Origin: an uncultured Lachnospiraceae bacterium
GTDB taxonomy: Bacteria; Bacillota; Clostridia; Lachnospirales; Lachnospiraceae
Assembly: GCA_910578175.1 (NCBI GenBank)
Contig: CAJTPF010000005.1
Coordinates: 76,299-121,353 of the forward strand
Reading direction: 5' to 3'
Length of the DNA stretch: 45,055 nt
Shown here: positions 32,490-40,209 of the stretch, in pieces
Layout of the letters: each line of letters starts with the position of its first letter
How positions within the stretch are numbered: the stretch's first letter is position 1
Position numbers and translations under genes: made by a program
Notes under the pieces: model-generated
The model's input: the letters and a program-made list of their open reading frames with translations, nothing else
Told to the model about the DNA's origin: nothing
Database searches by the model: none

Positions 32490-33773
32490 TTAACCATCAA
32501 TGATAAGTCCCATCTGATATTCATTCGGAATATACTGTTTATATTTTTCCATAGCCGCCATACGATAAATGGCATCTGCCCGCAAGGAAAGATTTAATAT
32601 ATGTTTCCCCAATTCGTCCAGTTGTGAAACGGAAGCGGAAAGCTTTGTAATTACAGGAGTCCGGGTCTTCTTAATGGATGTAAGGAGTCCGGCGCTTTTT
32701 TTATTAAATCCTAGAACACGGATATAGGGAAACTTATCCGCCGAATCTATCTGCTGGGCATCCTGCTGTTCAAACTGTAGAAGCAGTTGGAACAGTGTAC
32801 GTCGGATATAAGCAGATGTAATACTTTTGGAGTTCAGTGTATTAACAAATGATGATATATCCACAAAAGAATCTAACTGCTTAAAGATCCGATTCATTAT
32901 GGCATCAGACACATCAAAATATTGTTTCAACTCTGTGCGATGATTAAAATAAAGTTCACTCAGCCGATATCCTATGCTACCAGAGAAATCATTTTCCACA
33001 ATGGGAAAAAACTGCCGGTATCTTCTGGATAATATTTCATGGGTATTTTGGGGTATGAAATCATAATATGTACTATCTGAGTTCAATATCATGTTTCGTA
33101 TGGCAGTAGCGCCGGCAAATTTTCCGTATTCATTTTCACAGGTATCCATTGAATGATAACCCATATCTATTCTCTTCACCGGAACGGGACAGATAAAACT
33201 TTTTACTTTTTTTAGGGCGGCAAGATATTCAATGGCCAGAATATTATTTGGAGAACGTAGACATTGGGATAATTCCCGTTCGGATAGTGAGATATTCCAT
33301 TCTGCATCCGGAACGGAACGGATAAATTCTATAAGAGCCAATTCCTTTGCATGACTGAATGCCTGTCCGGATTGAAGCTGTTTTTTTAAAATCCTTTGGT
33401 AAAGCGGAGGTTCATTCAGAGAGATATCCGATAAAGTTTTCAGCAGCGGCAGGGTATCGGTTTCGCATCCGAAGCACAGATAATCCACACAGCCTAAACT
33501 GTTTAATATAGAAATGGCACCATAGGCAAATATGGAGGCCTTTGCCATGGAATAGCAGAAGGGCAGTTCAATGACTAAGTCCGCACCATTTAATAATGCT
33601 GTTTTTGTTCGTGTAAATTTATCCAGAAAAGCAGGTCCGCCCCGCTGAACAAAATTTCCGCTCATAATAACAATAATGTGCTGGGCACCTGTTATTTTTT
33701 TTGCCTGTTCCAGCAGATATCTATGTCCGTTGTGAAACGGATTAAATTCTGCAATAATTGCTGCTGTTTTCAT
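32490..33773 (-). CDS. tmcAL: tRNA(Met) cytidine acetate ligase (TmcAL)
   Basis: Acetate-dependent enzyme (YlbM/UPF0348) that forms N4-acetylcytidine in the elongator tRNA-Met anticodon. The 427-residue protein opens with TAAIIAEFNPFHNGHRYLLEQA, where HNGH is the nucleotidyltransferase motif, followed by VIMSGNFVQRGGP, KFTRTKTALLNGADLVIELP and CFGCE. The ATG at 33773 is chosen because GGAGG from the upstream ATG region serves as its ribosome site; a start at 33785 would swallow it. It is divergent from pta-ackA, which is fitting because it consumes acetate, and it has a very good promoter. Confidence 0.94.
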   Translation of the reverse strand: MKTAAIIAEFNPFHNGHRYLLEQAKKITGAQHIIVIMSGNFVQRGGPAFLDKFTRTKTALLNGADLVIELPFCYSMAKASIFAYGAISILNSLGCVDYLCFGCETDTLPLLKTLSDISLNEPPLYQRILKKQLQSGQAFSHAKELALIEFIRSVPDAEWNISLSERELSQCLRSPNNILAIEYLAALKKVKSFICPVPVKRIDMGYHSMDTCENEYGKFAGATAIRNMILNSDSTYYDFIPQNTHEILSRRYRQFFPIVENDFSGSIGYRLSELYFNHRTELKQYFDVSDAIMNRIFKQLDSFVDISSFVNTLNSKSITSAYIRRTLFQLLLQFEQQDAQQIDSADKFPYIRVLGFNKKSAGLLTSIKKTRTPVITKLSASVSQLDELGKHILNLSLRADAIYRMAAMEKYKQYIPNEYQMGLIIDG

Positions 33774-33803
33774 AAAATCCTCCATATTGAAATAATCAGG
33801 TTC

Positions 33804-33832
33804 ATTATATCATTTTGTTAAAAAATTATCAA
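33804..33832 (-). promoter_or_regulatory. Promoter of tmcAL
   Basis: On the - strand: TTGATA (33832-33827) and TATAAT (33809-33804), spacer 17 bp, with TGA before the -10 as in extended promoters. The Rex-like site at 33815-33832 covers its -35. Confidence 0.75.
33815..33832. promoter_or_regulatory. Rex-like operator, tmcAL/pta intergenic region
   Basis: TTGTTAAAAAATTATCAA matches the clostridial Rex consensus TTGTTAA-N4-TTAACAA with one mismatch in the 14 defined positions. It overlaps the tmcAL -35 and lies about 45 bp before the pta -35. Rex is an NADH-sensing repressor; no rex gene is in the window. Confidence 0.6.
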
Positions 33833-33838
33833 TAAAAT

Positions 33839-33854
33839 GTACTAAATTTAGTAC
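33839..33854. promoter_or_regulatory. 16-bp perfect palindrome between tmcAL and pta
   Basis: GTACTAAATTTAGTAC is perfectly self-complementary. It sits between the two divergent promoters, 6 bp beyond the Rex-like site and 22 bp before the pta -35. It could be an operator of an unknown dimeric regulator. Confidence 0.5.
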
Positions 33855-33876
33855 GTTTCAAATATTTATTATACGC

Positions 33877-33905
33877 TTGTATACAATAGACAAACATTGT
33901 ATAAT
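33877..33905 (+). promoter_or_regulatory. Promoter of pta-ackA
   Basis: TTGTAT at 33877-33882 and TATAAT at 33900-33905 with a 17-bp spacer. TTGTATA occurs at both 33877 and 33897, a 20-bp repeat step, and the -35 is part of the palindrome TTGTATACAA. Confidence 0.65.
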
Positions 33906-33959
33906 TCTTTTAGTATATGAAATATGCACAAAACCATACGTTGAAAGGAGTCAGAAATT

Positions 33960-34964
33960 ATGGGATTTATTGACAGTATAAAGGAAAGGGCGAAAAGTGA
34001 TATTAAAACGATTGTACTTCCTGAGTCGATGGACAGAAGAACCTTTGAAGCGGCGGAAGTGGTATTAAAAGAAGGAATTGCAAATCTGATCATTCTGGGA
34101 ACGGAAGAGGTAATTGCAGAGAACAGTAAAGGACTGGATATTTCCGGTGCACAGATCATCAATCCATATACCTATAAAAAAACGCTGGATTATATAGATG
34201 TTTTTTATGAACTGAGAAAAGCAAAAGGGGTAACGCCGCAGCAGGCGAAGGATACCCTGATGAATGATTACATGTATTATGCCTGTATGATGGTGAAGTT
34301 CGGAGATGCAGACGGCGTCGTATCCGGTGCATGTCATTCCACTGCTTCTACGCTGAAGCCTTCGTTGCAGATCATTAAATCCCGGCCTGGAACGAAACTG
34401 GTATCCGGATTTTTTGTAGTGGTGGTACCGGATTGCGATATGGGAGCGGACGGAACTTTTGTATTTGCAGATGCCGGTCTGAACCAGAATCCGAATGCGG
34501 AAGAACTGGCAGCCATTACGGAGTCTTCTGCCAAGTCCTTCCAAATGCTTGTGGGCGAAAAACCGATCTGCGCATTGCTCTCCCATTCTACCAAGGGAAG
34601 TGCCAAACATCCGGATGTAACAAAAGTAGTAGATGCCGTAGAAATACTTAAGAGAGATTATCCGCATATTACGGCAGACGGAGAATTGCAGTTAGATGCC
34701 GCCATTGTACCGGAAATAGCCAAATCCAAGGCTCCGGGCAGCAAGGTTGCAGGAAATGCCAATGTTCTGATCTTCCCGGATCTGGATGCGGGAAATATCG
34801 GGTATAAACTGGTACAGCGCCTGGGTAAAGCAGAGGCTTACGGACCACTGACACAGGGGATGGCAAAACCGATCAACGATTTATCCAGAGGATGTAGTTC
34901 CTCCGATATTGTAGGCGTTATCGCCATTACTGCGGTACAGGCCCAGAACAGGCATATAATGTAA
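33960..34964 (+). CDS. pta: Phosphate acetyltransferase
   Basis: Converts acetyl-CoA and phosphate to acetyl phosphate and CoA. The short 334-residue form has no N-terminal regulatory domain. Family segments are IVLPESMDRRTFEAAEVVLKEG in pieces at the start, DGVVSGACHSTASTLKPSLQII near 118-139, ALLSHSTKGSAKHPD near 205 and NVLIFPDLDAGNIGYKLVQRLG near 265-286. AAAGGAG precedes the ATG. It is 29 bp upstream of ackA; together they yield ATP from acetyl-CoA, made by NifJ. Confidence 0.97.
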   Translation: MGFIDSIKERAKSDIKTIVLPESMDRRTFEAAEVVLKEGIANLIILGTEEVIAENSKGLDISGAQIINPYTYKKTLDYIDVFYELRKAKGVTPQQAKDTLMNDYMYYACMMVKFGDADGVVSGACHSTASTLKPSLQIIKSRPGTKLVSGFFVVVVPDCDMGADGTFVFADAGLNQNPNAEELAAITESSAKSFQMLVGEKPICALLSHSTKGSAKHPDVTKVVDAVEILKRDYPHITADGELQLDAAIVPEIAKSKAPGSKVAGNANVLIFPDLDAGNIGYKLVQRLGKAEAYGPLTQGMAKPINDLSRGCSSSDIVGVIAITAVQAQNRHIM

Positions 34965-34993
34965 CATAAGTAAGAAAGAAGGAATATAAGGTT

Positions 34994-36184
34994 ATGAATA
35001 TTTTAGTAATAAATTGCGGCAGTTCTTCCCTGAAATTCCAGCTCATAGAGTCCGGATCAGAGGAAGTACTGGCAAAAGGATTGTGTGAAAGAATCGGCCT
35101 GGAGGGCGCCAGACTGGTTTATCAGCCCAAGGGAGGGGAAAAGGAGATAACAAATGCGGAAATGGATGATCATAAGACGGCTATAGAACTGGTATTATCT
35201 TCTCTTGTAAATCCTGAGACAGGAGTCATCCGTGATCTGGGCGATGTGGGGGCTGTCGGCCACAGGATCGTTCATGGCGGAGAAAAGTTTGCCGGTTCCG
35301 TAAAGATTACGGAAGAAGTGATTCAGGCCATTGAAGAATGCAATGACCTGGCGCCCCTGCATAATCCGGCAAATCTGATCGGTATCCGGGCATGCAGAGA
35401 GATCATGAAGGATGTACCGATGGTTGCGGTTTTTGATACTGCGTTCCATCAGACCATGCCGGCAAAAGCTTATTTATACGGACTCCCTTATGAATATTAC
35501 ACCGCATATAAAGTGAGACGGTATGGATTCCACGGAACTTCCCATCATTACGTTTCCCATAAAGCGGCAGAGCTTTTGGGCAGGTCATATGAAGAAACGA
35601 AGACTATTGTATGCCATCTGGGGAACGGAGCCAGTATCTGTGCGGTACAAAACGGTGTTTCCGTGGATACCAGTATGGGACTTACACCATTGGAGGGCCT
35701 GATCATGGGAACCCGTTCCGGAAGCATGGATCCGGCCATTATTGAATTTATCTGTAAAAAAGAAAACCTATCTGTGGATGAGGTAATGAATATTTTAAAT
35801 AAAAAATCAGGTGTACAGGGAATTTCCGGTATTGGAAGTGATTTCCGGGATATCATTGAAGAAATGAACAAGGGAAATGATATGGCAAAGCTTACCATGG
35901 AAGTTTATTGTTATAATGTTGCAAAATATATCGGGGCGTATACGGCAGCTATGAACGGGGTGGATGTGATAGCGTTTACTGCAGGAGTCGGTGAGAATAA
36001 TCCTTTGATACGAAAGAAGGTCTGTGAATATTTCGGATATCTGGGAATCGAAATCGATGATCTGCAAAATGAGAAACGGGGAGAGGATCTGGTGATTTCT
36101 GCTCCACAGTCGAAGGTGAAAGTTATGGTGATCGCCACGGACGAAGAATTAAAGATCGCCAGAGAAACACTGGCCAATATATAG
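34994..36184 (+). CDS. ackA: Acetate kinase
   Basis: Transfers phosphate from acetyl phosphate to ADP, giving acetate and ATP. The 396-residue protein has the ASKHA signatures: MNILVINCGSSSLKFQLIES in part at residues 1-16, GHRIVHGGEKF near 89-99, FDTAFHQTMP near 148 and HLGNGASICAVQNG near 209. The C-terminal AFTAGVGENNPLIRK is intact. The arrangement pta-ackA-yceD-rpmF, with tmcAL divergent, is a conserved clostridial neighbourhood. Confidence 0.98.
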   Translation: MNILVINCGSSSLKFQLIESGSEEVLAKGLCERIGLEGARLVYQPKGGEKEITNAEMDDHKTAIELVLSSLVNPETGVIRDLGDVGAVGHRIVHGGEKFAGSVKITEEVIQAIEECNDLAPLHNPANLIGIRACREIMKDVPMVAVFDTAFHQTMPAKAYLYGLPYEYYTAYKVRRYGFHGTSHHYVSHKAAELLGRSYEETKTIVCHLGNGASICAVQNGVSVDTSMGLTPLEGLIMGTRSGSMDPAIIEFICKKENLSVDEVMNILNKKSGVQGISGIGSDFRDIIEEMNKGNDMAKLTMEVYCYNVAKYIGAYTAAMNGVDVIAFTAGVGENNPLIRKKVCEYFGYLGIEIDDLQNEKRGEDLVISAPQSKVKVMVIATDEELKIARETLANI

Positions 36185-36222
36185 GAACCGAATACTTGGG
36201 AATAAAATCTTATAAAAAAATA

Positions 36223-36251
36223 TTGACAAAAAATGTGCCTATGGTTATAAT
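36223..36251 (+). promoter_or_regulatory. Promoter of yceD-rpmF
   Basis: Consensus TTGACA at 36223-36228 and TATAAT at 36246-36251, spacer 17 bp: the strongest promoter in the window, as expected for a ribosomal-protein gene. Confidence 0.9.
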
Positions 36252-36282
36252 AGTCAAGTGCGATTAGAAAAGAGGTATATTT

Positions 36283-36810
36283 ATGCTGATTGACTTATCC
36301 GAACTTTTGTCCGTAAATGGTAAAAGTGAAGATGTTCAGATTGGAATCGAGATGGACAGATTTCGATCAAAGATGGCAGATTATTTTATATCACGGAAAG
36401 CACCGTTACAGATCCGTCTGACCAATACAGGCAGGAAAATGATCAGAATTGAAACAGTTATTGATATAACGTTATTGATTCCCTGTGACCGGTGTCTGGA
36501 AGACGTGAAGTATGATTTAAGCATCGAAGTGGATAAAGAAGTTAATATGGATGAATCCGATCAGGAGAGAATCCAATCCTTGGACGAACTTTCCTATATC
36601 AAAGATAATTCATTAGATGTTGAACGCTTTATTTATAATGAGATTTTGGTACATTTGCCTATGAAGGTTCTTTGCAGTGAGAATTGTAAAGGAATTTGTA
36701 ATAGATGTGGGGCAAATCTTAATTCACAGACTTGTAACTGTGATACCACAGAATTAGACCCTAGAATGTCAAAAATTCGCGACATTTTCAACAATTTTAA
36801 GGAGGTGTAA
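36283..36810 (+). CDS. yceD: DUF177 (YceD) family protein
   Basis: Protein of 175 residues in the DUF177/YceD family, implicated in 23S rRNA or ribosome metabolism and almost always encoded just before rpmF. It shows PCDRCLEDVKYDL near residue 67, the acidic DESDQERIQSLDE segment, and a cysteine-rich end (CSENCKGICNRCGANLN then CNC) that may bind zinc. It ends 6 bp before rpmF, whose ribosome site AAGGAGG lies at the end of this gene. Confidence 0.93.
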   Translation: MLIDLSELLSVNGKSEDVQIGIEMDRFRSKMADYFISRKAPLQIRLTNTGRKMIRIETVIDITLLIPCDRCLEDVKYDLSIEVDKEVNMDESDQERIQSLDELSYIKDNSLDVERFIYNEILVHLPMKVLCSENCKGICNRCGANLNSQTCNCDTTELDPRMSKIRDIFNNFKEV

Positions 36811-36816
36811 CAGGCC

Positions 36817-36996
36817 ATGTCTATTTGTCCAAAGAATAAATCTTCTAAATCAAGAAGAGATAAACGTAGAGCAAACTGGAAAATGAGTGCTCCGAACTTG
36901 GTGAAGTGCAGCAAATGCGGAGAACTGATGATGCCGCACAGAGTTTGCAAAGCTTGCGGTTCTTATAACAAAAAAGAAATAATTGCTCAGGACTAA
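36817..36996 (+). CDS. rpmF: 50S ribosomal protein L32
   Basis: Ribosomal protein L32 of 59 residues. It begins with MSICPKNKSSKSRRDKRRAN, the basic N-terminus of L32, followed by LVKCSKCGELMMPHRVCKACG, whose four cysteines in two CxxC pairs (31/34 and 44/47) form the usual zinc ribbon. AAGGAGG lies 9 nt before the ATG. It is co-transcribed with yceD and followed by a terminator. Confidence 0.97.
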   Translation: MSICPKNKSSKSRRDKRRANWKMSAPNLVKCSKCGELMMPHRVCKACGSYNKKEIIAQD

Positions 36997-37035
36997 TATT
37001 CTGTGCGTAGAGAAATCAAGAGTTTGATGATATAT

Positions 37036-37076
37036 TGAATTCTTGGTTTTTTTATTTTTGAAAGAATTCATTTTAT
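37036..37076 (+). terminator. Terminator after rpmF
   Basis: Perfect 9-bp arms TGAATTCTT (37036-37044) and AAGAATTCA (37062-37070) with a T-rich loop, followed by TTTTATTTTC. Confidence 0.75.
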
Positions 37077-37083
37077 TTTCTTA

Positions 37084-37112
37084 TTGTATTATTTTTAGTA
37101 TTGTGATAAAAT
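37084..37112 (+). promoter_or_regulatory. Promoter of the butyryl-CoA operon
   Basis: TTGTAT at 37084-37089 and extended -10 TGATAAAAT (TAAAAT at 37107-37112), spacer 17 bp. It gives a leader of about 95 nt before thl. The -10 lies inside the Rex-like site. Confidence 0.65.
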
Positions 37113-37118
37113 TAACAA
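37101..37118. promoter_or_regulatory. Rex-like operator on the thl promoter
   Basis: TTGTGATAAAATTAACAA fits the Rex consensus TTGTTAA-N4-TTAACAA with two mismatches, both in the left half, and its left half also resembles the Bacillus variant TTGTGAA. It covers the -10, the best position for a repressor. Rex control of thl and crt operons is established in Clostridium acetobutylicum. Confidence 0.65.
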
Positions 37119-37213
37119 AGATAGTCCGAACATGTGAATTTATTTAATATAAGCCATTTCGCAGGACGGGCACGAATAATTAATTTATTAAATTCAATGG
37201 AGGTATCACATTT

Positions 37214-38398
37214 ATGTCAAAAAAAGTAGTTTTAGCAGGCGCATGCCGTACAGCCATCGGTACAATGGGTGGTTCTTTAAGTACAACACCGGCCGCCGAT
37301 TTAGGTGCGATTGTTATTAAAGAGGCGTTAAACAGAGCAGGTGTTGCACCTGAAAAAGTAGACCAGGTATATATGGGTTGTGTTATTCAGGCAGGTTTAG
37401 GCCAGAATGTGGCACGTCAGTCTTCTATTAAGGCAGGATTACCGATTGAGGTACCAGCTGTTACGATCAACGTAGTATGTGGTTCCGGTCTGAACTGCGT
37501 AAATATGGCGGCACAGATGATCATGGCCGGAGAAGCGGATATCGTTGTTGCCGGTGGTATGGAGAACATGTCAATGGCTCCGTATGCATTAAAACAGGCC
37601 CGTTTCGGTTACAGAATGAACAACAACACACTGGTTGATACAATGGTAAATGATGCGTTATGGGATGCTTTCAATGATTATCATATGATTCAGACAGCAG
37701 ATAATATCTGTGAAGATGAGAGATGGAATCTGACCAGGGAAGAACTGGACGAGTTTGCCGTTGCCAGTCAGACAAAAGCAGCGAAAGCGCAGGAAACAGG
37801 AAGATTTGATGATGAGATCGTGCCTGTTGAGATTAAAAAGAAAAAAGAAACCGTAATATTTAATAAAGATGAAGGTCCGCGTCCGGGAACATCCATTGAA
37901 GGTCTTGCAAAACTCCGTGCCATTAATCCGGGCGGAAAAGTTACCGCAGGTAACGCTTCCGGAATCAATGACGGTGCAGCAGCCATCGTTGTTATGAGCG
38001 AGGAAAAGGCAAAAGAGCTTGGCGTTACACCGATGGCAACATGGGTAGCGGGAGCACTTGGTGGTGTAGATCCTTCTATTATGGGTATCGGACCGGTTGC
38101 ATCTACAAAGAAAGTCCTTGAAAGAACAGGTATGAGCATTGATGATTTTGATCTGATCGAGGCAAATGAAGCATTTGCAGCACAGTCCATTGCAGTGGGA
38201 CGTGACCTTGGATTTGATTTATCCAAATTAAACGTTAACGGTGGTGCGATCGCACTGGGACATCCGGTCGGAGCATCCGGCTGCCGTATACTTGTTACAT
38301 TACTCCACGAGATGCAGAAGAGAGATGCGAAAAAAGGTCTTGCCACATTATGTATCGGCGGCGGAATGGGCTGCTCAACCATAGTTTCCCGTGACTGA
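37214..38398 (+). CDS. thl: Acetyl-CoA acetyltransferase (thiolase)
   Basis: Condenses two acetyl-CoA to acetoacetyl-CoA, the entry to butyrate synthesis. The 394-residue protein has the nucleophile Cys89 in NVVCGSGLNC, His350 in GGAIALGHPVGASG and Cys380 in LCIGGGMGC. GGAGG precedes the ATG. It is first in the thl-crt-hbd-bcd-etfB-etfA operon behind a promoter with a Rex-like site. The next gene is 79 bp away across a stable hairpin. Confidence 0.97.
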   Translation: MSKKVVLAGACRTAIGTMGGSLSTTPAADLGAIVIKEALNRAGVAPEKVDQVYMGCVIQAGLGQNVARQSSIKAGLPIEVPAVTINVVCGSGLNCVNMAAQMIMAGEADIVVAGGMENMSMAPYALKQARFGYRMNNNTLVDTMVNDALWDAFNDYHMIQTADNICEDERWNLTREELDEFAVASQTKAAKAQETGRFDDEIVPVEIKKKKETVIFNKDEGPRPGTSIEGLAKLRAINPGGKVTAGNASGINDGAAAIVVMSEEKAKELGVTPMATWVAGALGGVDPSIMGIGPVASTKKVLERTGMSIDDFDLIEANEAFAAQSIAVGRDLGFDLSKLNVNGGAIALGHPVGASGCRILVTLLHEMQKRDAKKGLATLCIGGGMGCSTIVSRD

Positions 38399-38414
38399 TG
38401 TTTAGAATAATGAT

Positions 38415-38439
38415 AGGGAATTGTTGCACACAATTCCCT
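38415..38439 (+). other. Intercistronic hairpin between thl and crt
   Basis: Perfect 10-bp arms AGGGAATTGT (38415-38424) and ACAATTCCCT (38430-38439), 5-nt loop, no strong T tract. It may partly terminate transcription or stabilise the upstream mRNA so that thl is expressed differently from later genes. Confidence 0.65.
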
Positions 38440-38477
38440 GCATTTGATTATAACGAATAAGGAAAGGAATTATCACA

Positions 38478-39254
38478 ATGGAATTTATTAATTATGAAGC
38501 GGAAGGAATGGTAGGAGTGATCACCATTAACCGTCCGAAGGCATTGAACGCATTAAACAGCCAGGTGCTGGAAGAACTGGACCAGACGCTTAATGCTGTG
38601 GATTTAGAAAGTGTAAGGGTTTTGATTCTTACAGGCGCAGGTGAAAAATCATTTGTTGCAGGCGCAGACATCGGTGAGATGAGCACGCTTACCAAAGCAG
38701 AAGGCGAAGCCTTCGGTAAAAAGGGAAATGATGTATTCAGAAAACTGGAAACATTCCCGATTCCGGTAATTGCAGCAGTCAACGGTTTTGCTCTCGGCGG
38801 CGGATGTGAGATTTCCATGAGCTGTGATATCAGAATTTGTTCTGAAAACGCAGTATTCGGACAGCCGGAAGTTGGTCTTGGAATCACACCGGGATTCGGC
38901 GGAACACAGAGACTGGCCAGAATCGTTGGTGTGGGAATGGCAAAACAGATGATCTATTCCGCAAGAAACATCAAAGCAGACGAGGCGTTCAGAATCGGAC
39001 TTGTCAATGCCGTATATCCGCTGGAAGAACTTATGCCGGCAGCGCAGAAGCTGGCAGCAGCCATTGCGAAGAACGCTCCGATCGCAGTACGCAACTGTAA
39101 AAAAGCTATCAACGACGGATTACAGGTAAATATGGACGAGGCAATCGTGATCGAAGAAAAATTATTTGGAGATTGTTTTGAAAGCTATGACCAGAAGGAA
39201 GGAATGACTGCATTTCTGGAAAAGAGAAAGGTAGAGGCGTTCCTGAATAAATAG
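38478..39254 (+). CDS. crt: 3-hydroxybutyryl-CoA dehydratase (crotonase)
   Basis: Dehydrates (S)-3-hydroxybutyryl-CoA to crotonyl-CoA. The 258-residue crotonase-fold protein has the catalytic glutamates Glu111 (GGGCEISM) and Glu131 (GQPEVGLGITPGFGGTQRL) and the oxyanion-hole segments SFVAGADIGEM and NGFALGGG. GGAAAGGA precedes the ATG. In pathway terms it acts after Hbd, although its gene precedes hbd. Confidence 0.96.
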   Translation: MEFINYEAEGMVGVITINRPKALNALNSQVLEELDQTLNAVDLESVRVLILTGAGEKSFVAGADIGEMSTLTKAEGEAFGKKGNDVFRKLETFPIPVIAAVNGFALGGGCEISMSCDIRICSENAVFGQPEVGLGITPGFGGTQRLARIVGVGMAKQMIYSARNIKADEAFRIGLVNAVYPLEELMPAAQKLAAAIAKNAPIAVRNCKKAINDGLQVNMDEAIVIEEKLFGDCFESYDQKEGMTAFLEKRKVEAFLNK

Positions 39255-39260
39255 AAATTT

Positions 39261-39290
39261 ACGAGTTGTGACCGCAAGGTCTGCAATCGT
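39261..39290 (+). other. Intercistronic hairpin between crt and hbd
   Basis: A stepped stem (ACGA/TCGT, TTG/CAA, GACC/GGTC) capped by a GCAA tetraloop of the GNRA type at 39274-39277. No T tract follows. It is probably an RNA stability or processing element. Confidence 0.45.
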
Positions 39291-39333
39291 CTATTAATAA
39301 AAAGAATAAGAAAGAGAATGTAGGAGGTTCAAC

Positions 39334-40173
39334 ATGAAAGTAGGTATTATTGGTGCTGGTACAATGGGTTCCGGTATTGCTCAGGCTTTTGCACAGACAG
39401 AAGGTTATGAGGTTTGCTTATGCGATATCAATGAAGAATTTGCAGCGAACGGAAAGAACAGAATTGCCAAGGGATTTGAAAAGAGAATTGCCAAAGGTAA
39501 AATGGAACAGGCAGCAGCCGATGCTATATTAGCTAAAATTACAACCGGTGTTAAAACGATCTGTACCGATTGCGATCTGGTTGTGGAAGCAGCCCTTGAA
39601 AATATGGAAATCAAGAAACAGACATTTAAGGAGTTACAGGAAATCTGCAAACCGGATTGTATCTTTGCAACAAATACATCTTCTTTATCTATTACAGAGA
39701 TTGGACAGGGACTTGACAGACCGGTTATTGGTATGCATTTCTTTAATCCGGCGCCGGTTATGAAACTGGTGGAAGTTATTCAGGGAGAAAATACTCCGGA
39801 CGAAATCAAGGATAAGATCGTGGCTATTTCTGAAGAAATCGGAAAGACTCCGGTAGAAGTAAAGGAAGCTGCCGGATTTGTTGTTAACAGAATCTTGATT
39901 CCGATGATCAATGAAGCAATCGGTATCTATGCGGATGGTGTGGCTTCCGTGGAAGGTATTGATACCGCTATGCAGTTAGGTGCAAATCATCCGATGGGAC
40001 CTCTGGCTTTAGGCGATCTGGTAGGTCTGGATATCGTTCTTGCCATCATGGAAGTATTACAGTCAGAAACAGGGGATACCAAGTATCGTCCGCATCCGCT
40101 TCTTAAGAAGATGGTTCGTGCAGGCAAGTTGGGCAGAAAGACAGGCGTAGGATTCTACGATTATTCAAAATAA
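39334..40173 (+). CDS. hbd: 3-hydroxybutyryl-CoA dehydrogenase
   Basis: Reduces acetoacetyl-CoA to 3-hydroxybutyryl-CoA with NAD(P)H. The 279-residue protein has the dinucleotide motif GAGTMG at residues 7-12, the active-site His135 in GMHFFNPAPVMKLVEVI with Glu147, and TNTSSLSI just before. The C-terminal helical domain has FVVNRILIPMINEA and ANHPMGPLALGDLVGLD. AGGAGG precedes the ATG. Confidence 0.97.
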   Translation: MKVGIIGAGTMGSGIAQAFAQTEGYEVCLCDINEEFAANGKNRIAKGFEKRIAKGKMEQAAADAILAKITTGVKTICTDCDLVVEAALENMEIKKQTFKELQEICKPDCIFATNTSSLSITEIGQGLDRPVIGMHFFNPAPVMKLVEVIQGENTPDEIKDKIVAISEEIGKTPVEVKEAAGFVVNRILIPMINEAIGIYADGVASVEGIDTAMQLGANHPMGPLALGDLVGLDIVLAIMEVLQSETGDTKYRPHPLLKKMVRAGKLGRKTGVGFYDYSK

Positions 40174-40209
40174 CAGGAATACAAAATTTAGTTTAGGAGG
40201 AACAAAATC

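Noticed and set aside
33839..33854. Palindrome as a FapR (lipid regulator) site
   Set aside because: FapR boxes have TTAGTAC then GTACTAA. Here the half-sites are in the opposite order, so it is not a FapR site.
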